Shown here: positions 7,014 through 15,012 of the stretch, in pieces | Position numbering within the stretch: the stretch's first letter is position 1 | How the letters are laid out: each line of letters opens with the position of its first letter | Notes under the pieces: generated by a model | The model's database searches: none | Seen by the model: only the letters and a program-made list of their open reading frames with translations | Told to the model about the DNA's origin: nothing | Assembly (NCBI GenBank): GCA_905182825.1 | Contig: CAJJDJ010000007.1 | Span: 1-15,833, forward strand | DNA length: 15,833 bases | Source: Thiotrichaceae bacterium UBA7359 | GTDB taxonomy: Bacteria; Pseudomonadota; Gammaproteobacteria; Eutrophobiales; Eutrophobiaceae | Direction of reading: 5' to 3' | Position numbers and translations under genes: made by a program

Positions 7014-8279
7014 ATGACAGCGGCCAAAAATGCTTTTTATGCGCAATCTGGCGGTGTTACGTCTGTAATTAATACCAGTGCATGTGGCGTTATAGAAACC
7101 GCAAGACAATATCCAGAAAAAATCGCAAAGCTCTATGCGGGTCGTAATGGCATTATTGGTGCATTAACTGAAGACTTGATTGATACCAGTCTTGAGTCTG
7201 AATCTGATATAGCAGGATTACGTCATACTCCTTCTGGAGCGTTTGGTTCTTGCCGTTTCAAATTAAAAGGACTAGAAGAGAGTAAAGATGAGTATGAGCG
7301 CTTAATCGATGTATTTAAAGCACACAATATTGCCTACTTTTTCTATAATGGCGGTGGTGATTCAGCGGATACCTGTCATAAGGTTTCGCAAATATCTAGA
7401 AGAATGAATTTTCCTATTCAAGCTATACATGTGCCTAAAACAATCGATAATGATTTGCCAATTACAGATGCATGTCCAGGTTTTGGCTCAGTCGCTAAAT
7501 ATATTGCGATCTCCACTCGTGAAGCTTCGTATGATGTCTGTTCGATGGCTAAAACTTCAACAAAAGTATTCGTGCTCGAAGTTATGGGACGTCATGCAGG
7601 TTGGATTGCGGCGGCTGGCGGTTTGGCGGCTGATGAAAAAAATGACATTCCTATCTTGATTTTATTCCCAGAAATAGAATTTGATCAAAATGCCTTCACT
7701 ACTAAAGTAAAAGAGAAAGTTGAGGCTTATGGATATTGTTCAATCGTAGTGTCTGAAGGTGCACGTTGGCCAGGAGGTAAATTCTTAGCGGAGCAAGGAA
7801 CAAATGATGCTTTTGGTCATGCTCAATTGGGTGGCGCTGCTCCGGTTATTGCTGACATGATCAAAGATACCTTAGGTTATAAATATCATTGGGCGGTTGC
7901 AGATTATCTACAACGCGCAGCACGACATATAGCCTCAGAGACAGATGTAAATCAAGCCTATGCATTAGGGAAAGCAGCTGTAGATATGGCTATTGCTGGA
8001 GAGAATGCCGTTATGCCCATAATACATCGTATGTCCGATGAGCCCTATATTTGGGAGATTCGTAAAGCAAAATTGGAAGATGTAGCAAACGTAGAAAAGA
8101 TGATGCCAAAAGAATTTATTACAAACGATGGATTTGGTATTACCGAGGCATGCCGTCGTTATCTAAGTCCTCTGATTGAAGGAGAAGATTATCCACCTTA
8201 TAACAAAGGTCTACCCGTATATGTGACGCTTAAAAATAATGCAGTAAAAAAAATATTGAATACAGAATTTATACTTTGA
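7014..8279 (+). CDS. pfp: Pyrophosphate-dependent 6-phosphofructokinase
   Basis: A 421-aa cytoplasmic enzyme that reversibly phosphorylates fructose 6-phosphate with PPi instead of ATP. Phosphofructokinase signatures are clear: SGG near the N-terminus, YNGGGDSADT (111-120), PKTIDNDLPITD (141-152, catalytic TIDND) and MGRHAGW (191-197). Two features point to PPi as donor: aspartate in GGGDS, where ATP enzymes have glycine in GGDGS, and lysine (PKTIDND) where ATP enzymes have glycine. Length fits the PPi branch. AGGAGA 8-9 bp upstream supports the start. In methanotrophs and sulfur-oxidising symbionts such enzymes are proposed to replace fructose-1,6-bisphosphatase (and act on sedoheptulose bisphosphate) in the Calvin cycle, making PPi for a membrane pyrophosphatase. 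hppA lies 2.85 kb downstream on the same strand. The gene diverges from bepA across 139 bp that must hold both promoters. Confidence 0.92.
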   Translation: MTAAKNAFYAQSGGVTSVINTSACGVIETARQYPEKIAKLYAGRNGIIGALTEDLIDTSLESESDIAGLRHTPSGAFGSCRFKLKGLEESKDEYERLIDVFKAHNIAYFFYNGGGDSADTCHKVSQISRRMNFPIQAIHVPKTIDNDLPITDACPGFGSVAKYIAISTREASYDVCSMAKTSTKVFVLEVMGRHAGWIAAAGGLAADEKNDIPILILFPEIEFDQNAFTTKVKEKVEAYGYCSIVVSEGARWPGGKFLAEQGTNDAFGHAQLGGAAPVIADMIKDTLGYKYHWAVADYLQRAARHIASETDVNQAYALGKAAVDMAIAGENAVMPIIHRMSDEPYIWEIRKAKLEDVANVEKMMPKEFITNDGFGITEACRRYLSPLIEGEDYPPYNKGLPVYVTLKNNAVKKILNTEFIL

Positions 8280-8663
8280 CTTGTAAAAAAAGAGAAGTAA
8301 ATGAGGATTAAGACAGACTATCTAAATACAATATTAAGGTAATTCGCATCAAATGTAGTATATTTACTGCCTGTTTCGACATCCATTAGAATAAACTATG
8401 AGCTAAAATAATTTATATTTTGCCTTAACGCGCGAGAATTAAGCTCAAAGCAATGTCACTCTAAATTAACAGCGACTACACCATTAAGAGTCTCTATTAA
8501 TTAGATAATTGCTAACCAGTGTCAAAAAGAGTGAAGACTTTTAGTAAAGTTGCTTTATAATAAGGTTAGATGGGCCATTCAGTTAAACTAATATCTTACG
8601 AAAATTAATAGCTTCTTTGTCAAGTTGTGCTCGAGATAACACGAATTAAAAAACTTTTAAACT
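8280..8663. other. 384-bp AT-rich intergenic gap
   Basis: No ORF longer than about 15 codons with a usable ribosome-binding site was found by eye, and no tRNA fold. There is no convincing terminator after the phosphofructokinase gene. A TATAAT at 8556-8561 could be a -10 for the hydrolase gene about 100 bp downstream, but the -35 position (around 8533-8538) is poor. TGAGCT near 8398 and AGCTCA near 8441 form only a short, widely spaced inverted repeat. Confidence 0.4.
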
Positions 8664-9473
8664 ATGAATATTGAAAAAGGAGAATTGAGCCTTCAACGTT
8701 TTTTAGTGCCTTATCGTATTTATGGTAAAGCAGAGAAAACTATAGTTTGTATTAGCGGTGCTAAGCAAACAATGGCGGCTTGGCGTTCATTTGTCAGTCA
8801 CTTCGTAGCTGATTATTCAGTTGTTGTGTTTGATCTGCCAGGTCAAGGTCGCGGCCAGGTATTATCCGGATCTCCAGGAATTACCTTCGATGAACAAGTT
8901 GATGTTCTACATAGCATCATCAATAAAACTAATCGTAATGGGACTGTTATTTTAGCTGCTGCTTCATGGGGAACAATAATTTCTGTTGCATTAGCTGCAC
9001 GCTATCCGGTTCTTGTAGATAAGATGATTTTAGGAAGTTTTGGTGCAAAACCCAGCAAAGCCGTCATTGAAGTGATTAAAGAAGGTCAAAAATTATTTGA
9101 CATGAACAAAACAGATGATATCGCTCCTTTGATGATAGAAAAATTTGGCCAACATATTCCTCATACACATAAAAAACAAATTATCGAGCAGTTCCGTGGC
9201 ATGAGTCGCGAACAGTTTCTTAGCTTCTATGACCACTGTGAGTTTGTTGAACAGGCATCAGATATCGAAGATTTTATCGATTTAGGAAATATAACCGCGT
9301 CTACACTCATCCTTAGTGGTGAGTTTGATGCTATATTAGATCCAGGTGACATTGAGAAAGCATCTTCCAGAATCCCTGATTGTGAGTTCAAGATGATACC
9401 GGGTGCCGGACATTTTCTACACTGGGAACAAGCAGACATTCTTCATACCTATAGTGAGTTCCTCGCCAGATAA
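8664..9473 (+). CDS. RhlA-like alpha/beta hydrolase (acyl-transfer type)
   Basis: A 269-aa alpha/beta-hydrolase without signal peptide. The nucleophile elbow is AAASWGT (Ser101), not the common GxSxG; Pseudomonas RhlA has SASWG at the same place. Asp222 (GEFDAILD) and His250 (GAGHFLHWE) complete a triad at spacings identical to RhlA's Ser102/Asp223/His251. FDLPGQGR (56-63) also matches the RhlA FDLP segment. RhlA joins two 3-hydroxyacyl chains from ACP/CoA into hydroxyalkanoyloxyalkanoate, the lipid half of rhamnolipids. No RhlB-type glycosyltransferase is present, so an RhlA reaction is only a hypothesis; a plain esterase is possible. The next gene overlaps its 3' end in another frame, implying coupled expression. 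AAAACTTTTAAACT precedes the ATG, so the ribosome-binding site is weak. Confidence 0.75.
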   Translation: MNIEKGELSLQRFLVPYRIYGKAEKTIVCISGAKQTMAAWRSFVSHFVADYSVVVFDLPGQGRGQVLSGSPGITFDEQVDVLHSIINKTNRNGTVILAAASWGTIISVALAARYPVLVDKMILGSFGAKPSKAVIEVIKEGQKLFDMNKTDDIAPLMIEKFGQHIPHTHKKQIIEQFRGMSREQFLSFYDHCEFVEQASDIEDFIDLGNITASTLILSGEFDAILDPGDIEKASSRIPDCEFKMIPGAGHFLHWEQADILHTYSEFLAR

Positions 9474-10344
9474 TAATTTGGTTGGCTCTGACCATCCTGA
9501 ATCTATACTTGATTTAAGACCGATTGATACGGTCTCTAATATTGACTCGGAAAAATTCTCAAGGTCCTATTTCAGACCGCTCCGGCCATTAATTATCCAA
9601 GACATGGCAAAAGACTGGCCCGCTTTAGATAAATGGAGTCCTGAATTCTTCAAAAAACAACATGGCAATAAACAAGTTAAAGTTTATGACTCAAGTTTCG
9701 TCTCTGCCGGCAAGAATTACATGTCAAAGTCGAAGAGTATCTCATTAAGAGACTTCATCGATGCGGTTGTGACTAAAGAACAAGACCTTCGCATGTTTCT
9801 CTATAATATCAGAACTGAGATCCCGGAATTAGTTGATGACATTACTTTCCCCGCTATATTAAAAGGCATATCACGAAACTTTATTTTTATGTTTTTCGGT
9901 TGTAAAGGTTCCGTAACCCAAATGCATTTTGATATCGATATGTCACATGTGCTTCACACAGCATTGTATGGCAAAAAAACAGTTTATCTATTCCCCCATG
10001 AACAAGGAAAAAATTTACATGGCTATCCATTTACTTGTAGAAGCTATGTTGATGTTGAGAAACCAGATTTCGAGCAGTTTCCCGGCTTAAAGCACTTGGA
10101 AGGTTATAAAGTAGTGCTTGAGCGAGGAGAAACATTGTATATCCCCAGTGGTTACTGGCATCACTTTGTGTACGATGAACCTAGTTATGCGATTTCATTA
10201 CGATGCGCCAGTCAAACCTGGACGGGTAAATTACACGGTGTTTTGAATTTACTTGTTTTATCTCCGATTGATAGATTAATGAATAAAATTTCGCCACAGG
10301 GTTGGTTTAATTGGAAACAACAACAAGCTCTAAAAACACATTAG
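9454..10344 (+). CDS. JmjC / cupin_8 Fe(II)- and 2-oxoglutarate-dependent oxygenase
   Basis: A 296-aa cytoplasmic protein of the cupin_8/JmjC (FIH-like) family. Numbered from the chosen start, the N-terminal part has the typical YFRPLRPLIIQDMAKDWPA segment. The double-stranded beta-helix supplies the iron ligands His158 and Asp160 (MHFDID) and a distal histidine in PSGYWHHF (236/237). A facial HxD...H triad is therefore intact and oxygenase activity is plausible; bacterial substrates are mostly unknown. There is no in-frame ATG near the N-terminus. The frame is open from a GTG at 9403, but GTG 9454 (20-bp overlap with the hydrolase) or TTG 9478 fit the family length better. None has a good ribosome-binding site, suggesting translation coupled to the overlapping upstream gene. 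It converges on the glycosylase gene after 61 bp. Confidence 0.8.
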   Translation: MSSSPDNNLVGSDHPESILDLRPIDTVSNIDSEKFSRSYFRPLRPLIIQDMAKDWPALDKWSPEFFKKQHGNKQVKVYDSSFVSAGKNYMSKSKSISLRDFIDAVVTKEQDLRMFLYNIRTEIPELVDDITFPAILKGISRNFIFMFFGCKGSVTQMHFDIDMSHVLHTALYGKKTVYLFPHEQGKNLHGYPFTCRSYVDVEKPDFEQFPGLKHLEGYKVVLERGETLYIPSGYWHHFVYDEPSYAISLRCASQTWTGKLHGVLNLLVLSPIDRLMNKISPQGWFNWKQQQALKTH

Positions 10345-10405
10345 TTTACAATCTAGCTATTAATCCCGCGTAGTAGCCTTATGAGTTTTATTGGGCGCTA
10401 TCTTT

Positions 10406-10915
10406 CTATAGATAATGCTTTATTACTGCCCATTGCAATAATTTTTGTTCAAATGTCCGTGCTGCATGCGCCGAGCTAGTAGAGGGCAATCTGAAAAAGT
10501 ACAGTTCTTGCTGTGCATGTTTCAGTTTCTTTAAACTATTTTTCTTAAAGAGTTGTTCAGCTTTTGCGCCATTAAAGAAAACAACTGCAACGCGCTTATG
10601 TATTGAGAAAAATCTTTTAAAATCATTCGTTTCTATGCTGGATTGTTCAATATCAGAATCAAGACTGCCTTCTCGATAACAACTTTTTAAGACATCCCAT
10701 AACGCAATATTGTTTCTTATTAACAGCTTTTTGCGATCGTCATAAGACAGGTCACTATCTGTTTTAAGTAACTTGAACATGATGGGCCAAAAACTATTGC
10801 GAGGGTGCGCATAGTATTGATTTTCCTCTAGCGACTTTTGTCCTGGCATGGTTCCAAGTATCAGTATCTTTGCATCGGGTTTTGCTACAAAAGGAAAGGC
10901 GGTGCTATTAATCAT
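10406..10915 (-). CDS. DNA-deoxyinosine glycosylase (UDG superfamily, family 6-like)
   Basis: A 169-aa protein with the family's first active-site motif GTMPGQKSLEENQYYAHPRN (21-40), followed by FW, and a second motif LPSTSSAHAA (143-152). Members excise hypoxanthine (deaminated adenine) or uracil from DNA and start base-excision repair. Met at 10915 is chosen because the fold starts right after it (INSTAFPFVAKPDAKILILG). The frame is open to 11050, but the extra 45 residues are unlike the family and cross the inverted repeat upstream of hppA. No ribosome-binding site is evident. It is a single gene, convergent with the oxygenase gene and divergent from hppA. Substrate preference (hypoxanthine versus uracil) is inferred from the family. 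Confidence 0.82.
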   Translation of the reverse strand: MINSTAFPFVAKPDAKILILGTMPGQKSLEENQYYAHPRNSFWPIMFKLLKTDSDLSYDDRKKLLIRNNIALWDVLKSCYREGSLDSDIEQSSIETNDFKRFFSIHKRVAVVFFNGAKAEQLFKKNSLKKLKHAQQELYFFRLPSTSSAHAARTFEQKLLQWAVIKHYL

Positions 10916-11041
10916 AGTAAAAGGTATTTTAATGATGGGAGAGCTGGAATAGGATGCTAGAAAATACCACAATTGTACGAAAAGCAGGGAGGAGACTTTG
11001 AAGTTACTTGATATCCAAGTACAATCTGCACGATTTTTTGA

Positions 11042-11072
11042 CACTGGCAAGGTAGTGAGGGCATTGCCAGTG
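11042..11072. repeat. Perfect 9-bp inverted repeat upstream of hppA
   Basis: CACTGGCAA (11042-11050) and TTGCCAGTG (11064-11072) are exact reverse complements separated by 13 bp, ending 58 bp before the hppA ATG in the 215-bp divergent region between the glycosylase gene and hppA. A TTGACA at 11038-11043 overlaps the left arm. There is no T-tract after it on either strand, so it is not a terminator. It could be an operator or a 5'-UTR hairpin of hppA. Confidence 0.5.
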
Positions 11073-11130
11073 ATACTTTTACATTTTCGTACTTCAAATC
11101 AATAACTTTTAAAAAGTTAGGGGAATTTAT

Positions 11131-13257
11131 ATGTCAGGCATAACAATATGGGTAACTACAATCCTGTCGCTAATGGGCTTGGGAATAGCCTTCTTTTACA
11201 TGAAGAAGGTTGTAAGTATACCGCTTGATCTTGGGCTGGATGAAGCTCAGTCGAAGAAGTTAACCTTCATCCACGGCGCTATTGCCGAGGGAGCCATGGC
11301 TTTCTTGAAGCAGGAATACAAAGTCCTGACAATATTTATGGTGGTATTTGCCGCCATTATCGCCATCCTGATCAATGACACTCATACCCCTGATATTCAT
11401 GAGGGTATCTATACCGCTATCGCCTTCCTCTTTGGTGGTGCGATATCCATCGCTTCTGGCTATATCGGCATGAAAGTAGCAACTCAAGGTAATGCACGAA
11501 CTACGGTCTCTGCGAAGAAAGACATTTCCGCGGCTTACGATGTGGCTATTAACTCTGGTGCGGTAATGGGATTTGCCCTTGTGGGACTGGCGACCCTTGG
11601 TCTGGTTATCATCTATGTGGTGATGAGTACCTTGCTTGCTGACCTTGGACCTGAGAACAACCACATCCTTATGGAAGTGATTGCTGGCTTTGGACTAGGT
11701 GGTTCTACAATCGCCTTATTTGCACGGGTTGGCGGCGGTATCTTCACTAAGGCCGCAGACGTTGGTGCTGACCTTGTAGGTAAGGTTGAGCAGGGCATCC
11801 CAGAGGATGATCCCCGTAACCCTGCAGTGATCGCTGACAACGTTGGCGACAATGTGGGTGATGTTGCTGGTATGGGCGCTGACCTTTTTGGTTCTTGTGC
11901 AGAAAGCACTTGTGCTGCAATGGTTATAAGTGCGGTAGTTTTCGCCGGTAACCCAGATGCATTGCTGTTTCCAATTTTGATCAGCGCTGTAGGTATTCCA
12001 ATAGCCTTGCTCACTAAACTCTTAGTTAGCGTAAAAACTGAAGACGACGTGGCGCCAGCGCTGATGAAGCTACTAATTATATCCAGTGCCATTATGGCGG
12101 TTGTTATGTACTTTATCACTATTGCACTGATTCCAGAGCAGTTCGAATTGAACGGTGCTGACTATAACAACCAAGGTGTCTACCTCTGCTTCTTGGCCGG
12201 ATTGGTTTCAGGCTTGGCGGTTGGGTTATTAACTGGCTACTACACTTCTGAAAAATTCAGCCCCGTGAAAGAAGTCGCAAAATCTTGTGAAACTGGTGTT
12301 GCTACTAACATCATCTACGGCCTTGCACTAGGCTATAAGAGCACCGTGCTCCCTTATATTGCTATCGCGATAAGCATATTCATCTCTTGGGAGCTCGCAG
12401 GGATGTACGGCATCGCTATTGCCTCTCTTGGCATGTTAGGCAGCCTCGTCTTAACTCTTACTATCGATGCTTATGGACCCGTTGCAGACAATGCTGGCGG
12501 TATTGCTGAGATGGTGGGCCTAGAGTCAGAAGTAAGACGCAGAACCGATATCCTCGATTCCGCAGGTAATACAACTGCAGCCATCGGGAAAGGTTTTGCC
12601 ATCGGCGCTGCAATTCTTACCTCGCTAGCATTATTCGCGGCATTCATAACTACCGCTGAAAAATTGATGGGTGAGCCTATCTCCATGAGTTTGTTGGAGC
12701 CTCTGGTTTTCACTTTCTTATTCATTGGGGCAGTTTTGCCTTTCTTGTTCTCTGCCATGACTATGAAGTCAGTTGGTATAGCCGCATTCGCGATGATCGA
12801 AGAAGTACGTCATCAGTTCAAGACGATTCCAGGCATCATGGAAGGTACAGGTACTCCTGACTACGCGAAATGCGTAGCCATCTCAACGCAGGCGGCGCTA
12901 AAAGAAATGATAGCTCCTGGTGTGTTGATCATGGGTTCGCCAATTGTTGTTGGCTATCTGTTTGGTGTTGAGGCAGTTGCCGCTATGTTGATCGGTTCAT
13001 TGATCACCGGTGGTGTACTTGCTATCTCTTCCTCTAATAGTGGCGGCGCTTGGGATAATGCTAAGAAATATATCGAAGCAGGTAACCACGGTGGCAAGGG
13101 CTCTGATGAGCACACTGCAGCTGTTGTTGGTGATACTGTTGGTGATCCGATGAAAGATACTTCAGGTCCTTCACTGAACATCTTGATCAAGCTATCTGCA
13201 ATCCTTAGCCTAGTCTTCGCGCCGTTCTTCGTTCAATATGGCGGCATCTTGCTCTAA
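11131..13257 (+). CDS. hppA: Membrane-bound ion-translocating pyrophosphatase, K+-dependent type
   Basis: A 708-aa inner-membrane pump with about sixteen membrane segments that hydrolyses PPi (or makes it) while moving H+ or Na+. Catalytic loops are intact: DVGADLVGKVEQGIPEDDPR (210-229), DNVGDNVGD (236-244) and the C-terminal NSGGAWDNAKK and GDTVGDPMKDTSGPS loops. GNTTAAIGKG (479-488) has Ala483 and Gly486, the pair of K+-dependent enzymes; K+-independent ones have Lys and Thr. Whether H+ or Na+ is pumped needs an alignment. A strong AGGGGA precedes the ATG. The gene is visibly richer in G+C than its neighbours (57% at 11821-11880, 50% at 12541-12600 and 38% at 12061-12120, against 32% at 9841-9900 in the oxygenase gene, by hand count). 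That may reflect high expression or separate ancestry. It ends in a clear intrinsic terminator, so it is probably monocistronic, with PPi-phosphofructokinase as functional partner. Confidence 0.96.
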   Translation: MSGITIWVTTILSLMGLGIAFFYMKKVVSIPLDLGLDEAQSKKLTFIHGAIAEGAMAFLKQEYKVLTIFMVVFAAIIAILINDTHTPDIHEGIYTAIAFLFGGAISIASGYIGMKVATQGNARTTVSAKKDISAAYDVAINSGAVMGFALVGLATLGLVIIYVVMSTLLADLGPENNHILMEVIAGFGLGGSTIALFARVGGGIFTKAADVGADLVGKVEQGIPEDDPRNPAVIADNVGDNVGDVAGMGADLFGSCAESTCAAMVISAVVFAGNPDALLFPILISAVGIPIALLTKLLVSVKTEDDVAPALMKLLIISSAIMAVVMYFITIALIPEQFELNGADYNNQGVYLCFLAGLVSGLAVGLLTGYYTSEKFSPVKEVAKSCETGVATNIIYGLALGYKSTVLPYIAIAISIFISWELAGMYGIAIASLGMLGSLVLTLTIDAYGPVADNAGGIAEMVGLESEVRRRTDILDSAGNTTAAIGKGFAIGAAILTSLALFAAFITTAEKLMGEPISMSLLEPLVFTFLFIGAVLPFLFSAMTMKSVGIAAFAMIEEVRHQFKTIPGIMEGTGTPDYAKCVAISTQAALKEMIAPGVLIMGSPIVVGYLFGVEAVAAMLIGSLITGGVLAISSSNSGGAWDNAKKYIEAGNHGGKGSDEHTAAVVGDTVGDPMKDTSGPSLNILIKLSAILSLVFAPFFVQYGGILL

Positions 13258-13291
13258 GCGAGAAAAAAACTTTAGAGTAATGTTTGTGTGT

Positions 13292-13318
13292 AAAGGGAGT
13301 CATTTGGCTCCCTTTTTT
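13292..13318 (+). terminator. Rho-independent terminator of hppA
   Basis: A GGGAGTC (13295-13301) / GGCTCCC (13306-13312) stem with one G-U pair and an ATTT loop is lengthened by AAA/TTT pairs and followed by a run of six T. It lies 35 bp after the hppA stop. Confidence 0.9.
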
Positions 13319-13391
13319 AATGTTTGGAAATTGTTATATTTCTCTACGAGATTCAAAGTTGAACAGAATACAGACAACAAACTTTGTTACA

Positions 13392-13958
13392 TTATGACTG
13401 TTGATAAGAAGCACTTTGTAATAGTTTTTGAGTTTCAAAAAGTGGCAAGCCCATAACACCGCTATAACTGCCTTCTAAATGTTTGATAAAAACCGCCGCT
13501 CTACCCTGTATGGCATAACCACCAGCTTTTCCTATAGCCTCATTTAATTCACAATAATCTATTATCTCACTTTGAGTTAATTTCTTAAATTTCACATTAC
13601 TGATATTTAATAGACATTTTTCATGCGTATAAACCAAACTAACGGCTGAGAGCACTATATGTGTTCTGCCAGATAGTTTTTTAAGCATTGCGATAGTGTC
13701 TTTTCTATTCTCCGCCTTACCTAATATCTCACCGTCTATTACTACAGCAGTATCCGCGGCTAAAACCGGATAATCTTCAATACTAAATGCATTTCCCGCA
13801 CGCGCTTTTTCCAGGGCGATTCGTTGTACGTAATTTTCGGGGTTTTCTTTGCCATCCCAACTTTCATCAATATCGATATTAATAACTTCAAATTTAACAC
13901 CAATTTGAGTCAGCAAATCACGTCGACGTGGTGATGTTGAGGCGAGATAAATTTTCAT
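13392..13958 (-). CDS. maf: Maf-family nucleotide pyrophosphatase (YhdE-like, dTTP/UTP type)
   Basis: A 188-aa cytoplasmic protein that hydrolyses nucleoside triphosphates to monophosphates and PPi, thought to clear non-canonical nucleotides and linked to septum-formation inhibition. Family motifs are present: LASTSPRRRDLL (5-16), LAADTAVV with Asp69 as catalytic residue, DGEILGKAEN, LSGRTH, and GKAGGYAIQGRAAVFI followed by EGSYSGVMGLPLFET. The GYAIQG and EGSYSGV segments match YhdE rather than YceF, so dTTP/UTP is the likely substrate pair. ATG 13958 is chosen because the protein normally starts MxxxLASxSPRR; the frame is open 15 codons further up, but that would overlap rdgC. It follows rdgC after 10 bp and is probably co-transcribed. 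Its product PPi would also feed HppA, but this is a minor flux. Confidence 0.9.
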   Translation of the reverse strand: MKIYLASTSPRRRDLLTQIGVKFEVINIDIDESWDGKENPENYVQRIALEKARAGNAFSIEDYPVLAADTAVVIDGEILGKAENRKDTIAMLKKLSGRTHIVLSAVSLVYTHEKCLLNISNVKFKKLTQSEIIDYCELNEAIGKAGGYAIQGRAAVFIKHLEGSYSGVMGLPLFETQKLLQSASYQQS

Positions 13959-13968
13959 GAATATCGAC

Positions 13969-14874
13969 TTAGTCAGGTTTTTCCAGACCACCAAATTCTT
14001 CAAGTAATTCTTTTATAAATTCGTATATTTGTAAAGTCATGACGGCAAAGTCTTGATCAAACTGCGTCACTCTATCATTATTATCATCATCAGCCTGTTC
14101 TTGAATGATGTCTTCAAAACGTAATCGTTTGATTGAGAGATCGTCAGTAAGGACAAAACGAATCGCATCACGCCAGACTAATGCCAACTGAATGACTCTT
14201 TTACCAGCTTTTAAATGACTCATTATCTCAGAGCTTTCCAATTCCTGATTCTTACAGCGTACTATGTTTTTACTTTCTCGCGGATTTTGTAATTCACATT
14301 CGTTATCAAGCTCAAAGCCTTCTGGAGCCTTATCTTGTAACCAATGGGTCATTATATTTGCAGCATCACTACGACACTTTAGAGGAACTACCGGCAAGCT
14401 ACCCAAGGTCGCACGTAAATGCTCCATAAATTCTTCTGCTCTATTTGAACTGGCAGCATCAATAATCAATAATTTATTTTTTGGGTCAAAATAAGCATAA
14501 ATGAGATAAGAGCGTGTTAATGCACGTGGTAATAAGGTGTGTATGACATCTTCCTTAATAGTTCGTTTTTCATTACGATAAATACTACGCGTCTGAGTCA
14601 GTTCAAACTCAATGACCTTTTCTTCTACTATCTCGTTAATAGCAGTTGGCGGCAGTATTTTTTCCTGCTTACGAGCACATATCATAGTATAGCCGCCACA
14701 ACTATGTGTATATTGCTCACTATTTTTACCTAATGGTGGTACCCAACCATAGCGAGAGAAATCCATATTCGAACAAGGTGTGAAATCCTGTTGATACAAT
14801 GCAATCTCCAGCGTGTCAGGTGTCAGATCAATATCTTTGGTAAAGCGATAAATTCGGAGATTTTTGAACCACAT
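13969..14874 (-). CDS. rdgC: Recombination-associated protein RdgC
   Basis: A 301-aa protein, close to the 303 aa of E. coli RdgC, with the typical start MWFKNLRIYRF, the DFSRYGWVPPLG segment, the YTMICARKQEKILPP segment and a conserved central YAYFDPKNKLLIIDAASSNR region (148-167). RdgC forms a ring-shaped dimer that binds double-stranded DNA, limits RecA-promoted strand exchange and is needed when replication restart is impaired. It is largely confined to beta- and gammaproteobacteria, which helps place the organism. It is first of a two-gene unit with maf, and diverges from the small hypothetical gene across 138 bp. No ribosome-binding site is clear upstream of the ATG. Confidence 0.95.
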   Translation of the reverse strand: MWFKNLRIYRFTKDIDLTPDTLEIALYQQDFTPCSNMDFSRYGWVPPLGKNSEQYTHSCGGYTMICARKQEKILPPTAINEIVEEKVIEFELTQTRSIYRNEKRTIKEDVIHTLLPRALTRSYLIYAYFDPKNKLLIIDAASSNRAEEFMEHLRATLGSLPVVPLKCRSDAANIMTHWLQDKAPEGFELDNECELQNPRESKNIVRCKNQELESSEIMSHLKAGKRVIQLALVWRDAIRFVLTDDLSIKRLRFEDIIQEQADDDNNDRVTQFDQDFAVMTLQIYEFIKELLEEFGGLEKPD

Positions 14875-15012
14875 ATTATTTATATTTATTGAGTCGAAAA
14901 AAGAAAGTAATTATCTCGTACCTGACCATATACAAGCAAGAAGAATTAATCGGTCTTTCGTTGTCGGTATGACAATGTGATAATTAGCTACGAATTAAGA
15001 GATGTTTGGAGT

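Noticed and set aside
10345..10405. Possible bidirectional terminator between the oxygenase and glycosylase genes
   Set aside because: Only a 5-bp TATCT/AGATA pairing was found, without GC content or a T-tract.
11038..11043. TTGACA as the -35 box of hppA
   Set aside because: No acceptable -10 hexamer lies 16-18 bp downstream, so no promoter was called.
10916..11050. 45-residue N-terminal extension of the DNA-deoxyinosine glycosylase frame
   Set aside because: The extension is unlike the family, has no ribosome-binding site and crosses the inverted repeat upstream of hppA; the fold begins directly after the ATG at 10915.
11260..13190. Several minus-strand ORFs of 78-168 codons inside hppA
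   Set aside because: They are reverse-frame shadows of a highly conserved gene whose own reading is certain.
13354..13386. CAAAGTT / AACTTTG inverted repeat after the hppA terminator
   Set aside because: Seven-bp arms with a 19-nt loop and no T-tract; too weak for a maf terminator and easily chance.
13959..14003. 15-residue upstream extension of Maf
   Set aside because: It would overlap rdgC, and the family normally begins a few residues before the LASTSPRR motif.
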